From Candidatus Methylaffinis lahnbergensis (lineage in GTDB: Bacteria > Pseudomonadota > Alphaproteobacteria > Rhizobiales > Beijerinckiaceae): a stretch of 32,999 nucleotides of DNA. This document shows, piece after piece, positions 32,474-32,999 of the stretch. The position numbers were made by a program, and so were the translations under genes. The notes below the pieces were generated by a model. It was not told where the DNA came from. It saw nothing but the letters and a program-made list of their open reading frames with translations, and did not search any database. Position 1 is the stretch's first letter, and each line of letters starts with the position of its first letter. The stretch is from NCBI GenBank assembly GCA_002890675.1, contig PEFW01000034.1:1-32999 (forward strand). The letters are read 5' to 3'.

Positions 32474-32725
32474 TTAGACGTGTATCGTACGCGCGGACCA
32501 TTCAGCCAAGCATTTCTCGAAGCAGCGCATAGCCCAGGAGTTCGCGGATAGGCCATCGGATTCCGCCGCGGCCTCGATCTGGCGCTTTAAACTCGCCGGC
32601 ATCCTCACGTAGACGGTGCCATGCGTTTCATCTTCCGGCACATTCTCTTCGAAGGGGTTGAGAAAAACTTCGACTTCGCCAGAGCTGACCCCCTTGGTAA
32701 CCCAGCTTTTCGCAGTGTCCTGCAT
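32474..32725 (-). CDS. Ribbon-helix-helix (Arc/HicB-type) DNA-binding protein
   Basis: An 83-residue protein. After an acidic N-terminal part (VEVFLNPFEENVPEDE) it has GTVYVRMPASLKRQIEAAAE then DGLSANSWAMRCFEKCL, the beta-strand plus two-helix ribbon-helix-helix layout of Arc, MetJ and HicB-type repressors. It is just upstream of the integrase in the same orientation, so it is likely a regulator of the island or a stand-alone antitoxin-type protein; no HicA-like toxin is visible in the window. The start has no clear ribosome binding site. Confidence 0.65.
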   Translation of the reverse strand: MQDTAKSWVTKGVSSGEVEVFLNPFEENVPEDETHGTVYVRMPASLKRQIEAAAESDGLSANSWAMRCFEKCLAEWSARTIHV

Positions 32726-32999
32726 TTTATGAAACGAATTTTTGTAACAGGCGCGGAAGAGGGATGCCTCTCGCCATATTCGTTGATCGGGCCTAGCACT
32801 ACTTTGGCAGAATTATTTCGATTGTATTCTGACGCGCATTCGGCAGTGGGGACATCGTTCATAGATTTGCTTTGGCGAGAGGGCGTTGATGACGGCGCGT
32901 CGGACAGCTGGCAGGGTCGGTTGCGGCGGCCCGGGAGGGATTCTTTTTTTCCCGTTTCGCCTGCTTGAAAGCAACACTCGCGCATGAGCGAAGGCCCAC
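32726..32999. other. Start of second island interior, no gene seen
   Basis: About 270 bases without a supported gene. Open frames on both strands have no domain content. A promoter for the ribbon-helix-helix and integrase genes would be expected here, but none was identified with confidence. Confidence 0.35.

Overview
The window looks like a chromosomal segment of a GC-rich alphaproteobacterium, most likely order Hyphomicrobiales and perhaps near Beijerinckiaceae or Methylocystaceae. The evidence is an rpsB-tsf pair whose S2 protein has a long C-terminal extension, the scoAB, comF and dsbB genes, and tRNA remnants of alphaproteobacterial type. The genus assignment is inference.

Layout. (1) 1-3669 is a scrap zone: a truncated IS3-family element with its -1 frameshift site, a broken CE1/PHB-depolymerase-like esterase, one intact LysR regulator, a phospholipase D-like remnant, and an IS21 istB fragment abutting a serine-recombinase fragment. 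(2) 3670-10253 is an integrated element read entirely on the minus strand: tyrosine integrase, unknown protein, AlpA-like HTH protein, a large primase/DUF3631 ATPase, small orphans, and a DUF5681 gene cut off by the IS21 remnant. It ends at a 3' fragment of tRNA-Glu(CTC), the probable attachment site. The int-alpA-primase order resembles phage satellites. The integrase has Cys where the second catalytic Arg should be, so the element may be stranded. (3) 10254-31126 is the resident chromosome. It starts with a decayed secreted-protein gene and an IS630/IS256 chimera. Then come housekeeping and metabolic genes: a PCu(A)C-like periplasmic protein, scoA-scoB CoA transferase, a BASS transporter, comF with a secreted chorismate-lyase-like gene, an SDR, a YqaA-type membrane protein with dsbB, and rpsB-tsf. 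Next are two tandem paralogous secreted Cys-pair repeat proteins with a duplicated DUF4337 remnant between them. Then come an ogt / ada-alkA alkylation-repair pair and a Pcm-like methyltransferase. (4) 28392-30842 is a patchy, probably acquired stretch: a MoaF-like fragment, a muconolactone-isomerase-like small protein, a frameshifted NmrA-type remnant, an intact MBL-fold hydrolase and an IS6-family fragment. (5) From 31127 on, a second island begins at a tRNA-Tyr 3' fragment, with an intact tyrosine integrase and a ribbon-helix-helix protein; it runs off the right end.

How the genes work together. YqaA-dsbB is a tight pair, and DsbB supplies oxidising power for disulfides. The secreted repeat proteins about 3 kb away have regularly spaced Cys pairs and could be clients (inference). 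scoA and scoB form one heterodimeric enzyme. The ogt and ada-alkA genes are divergent and probably form an alkylation-damage response. No CRISPR array, rRNA or complete tRNA was found. The most unusual items are the tandem Cys-repeat locus, the satellite-like element with a mutated integrase, and the two tRNA-targeted elements that flank a roughly 21 kb core on opposite sides.
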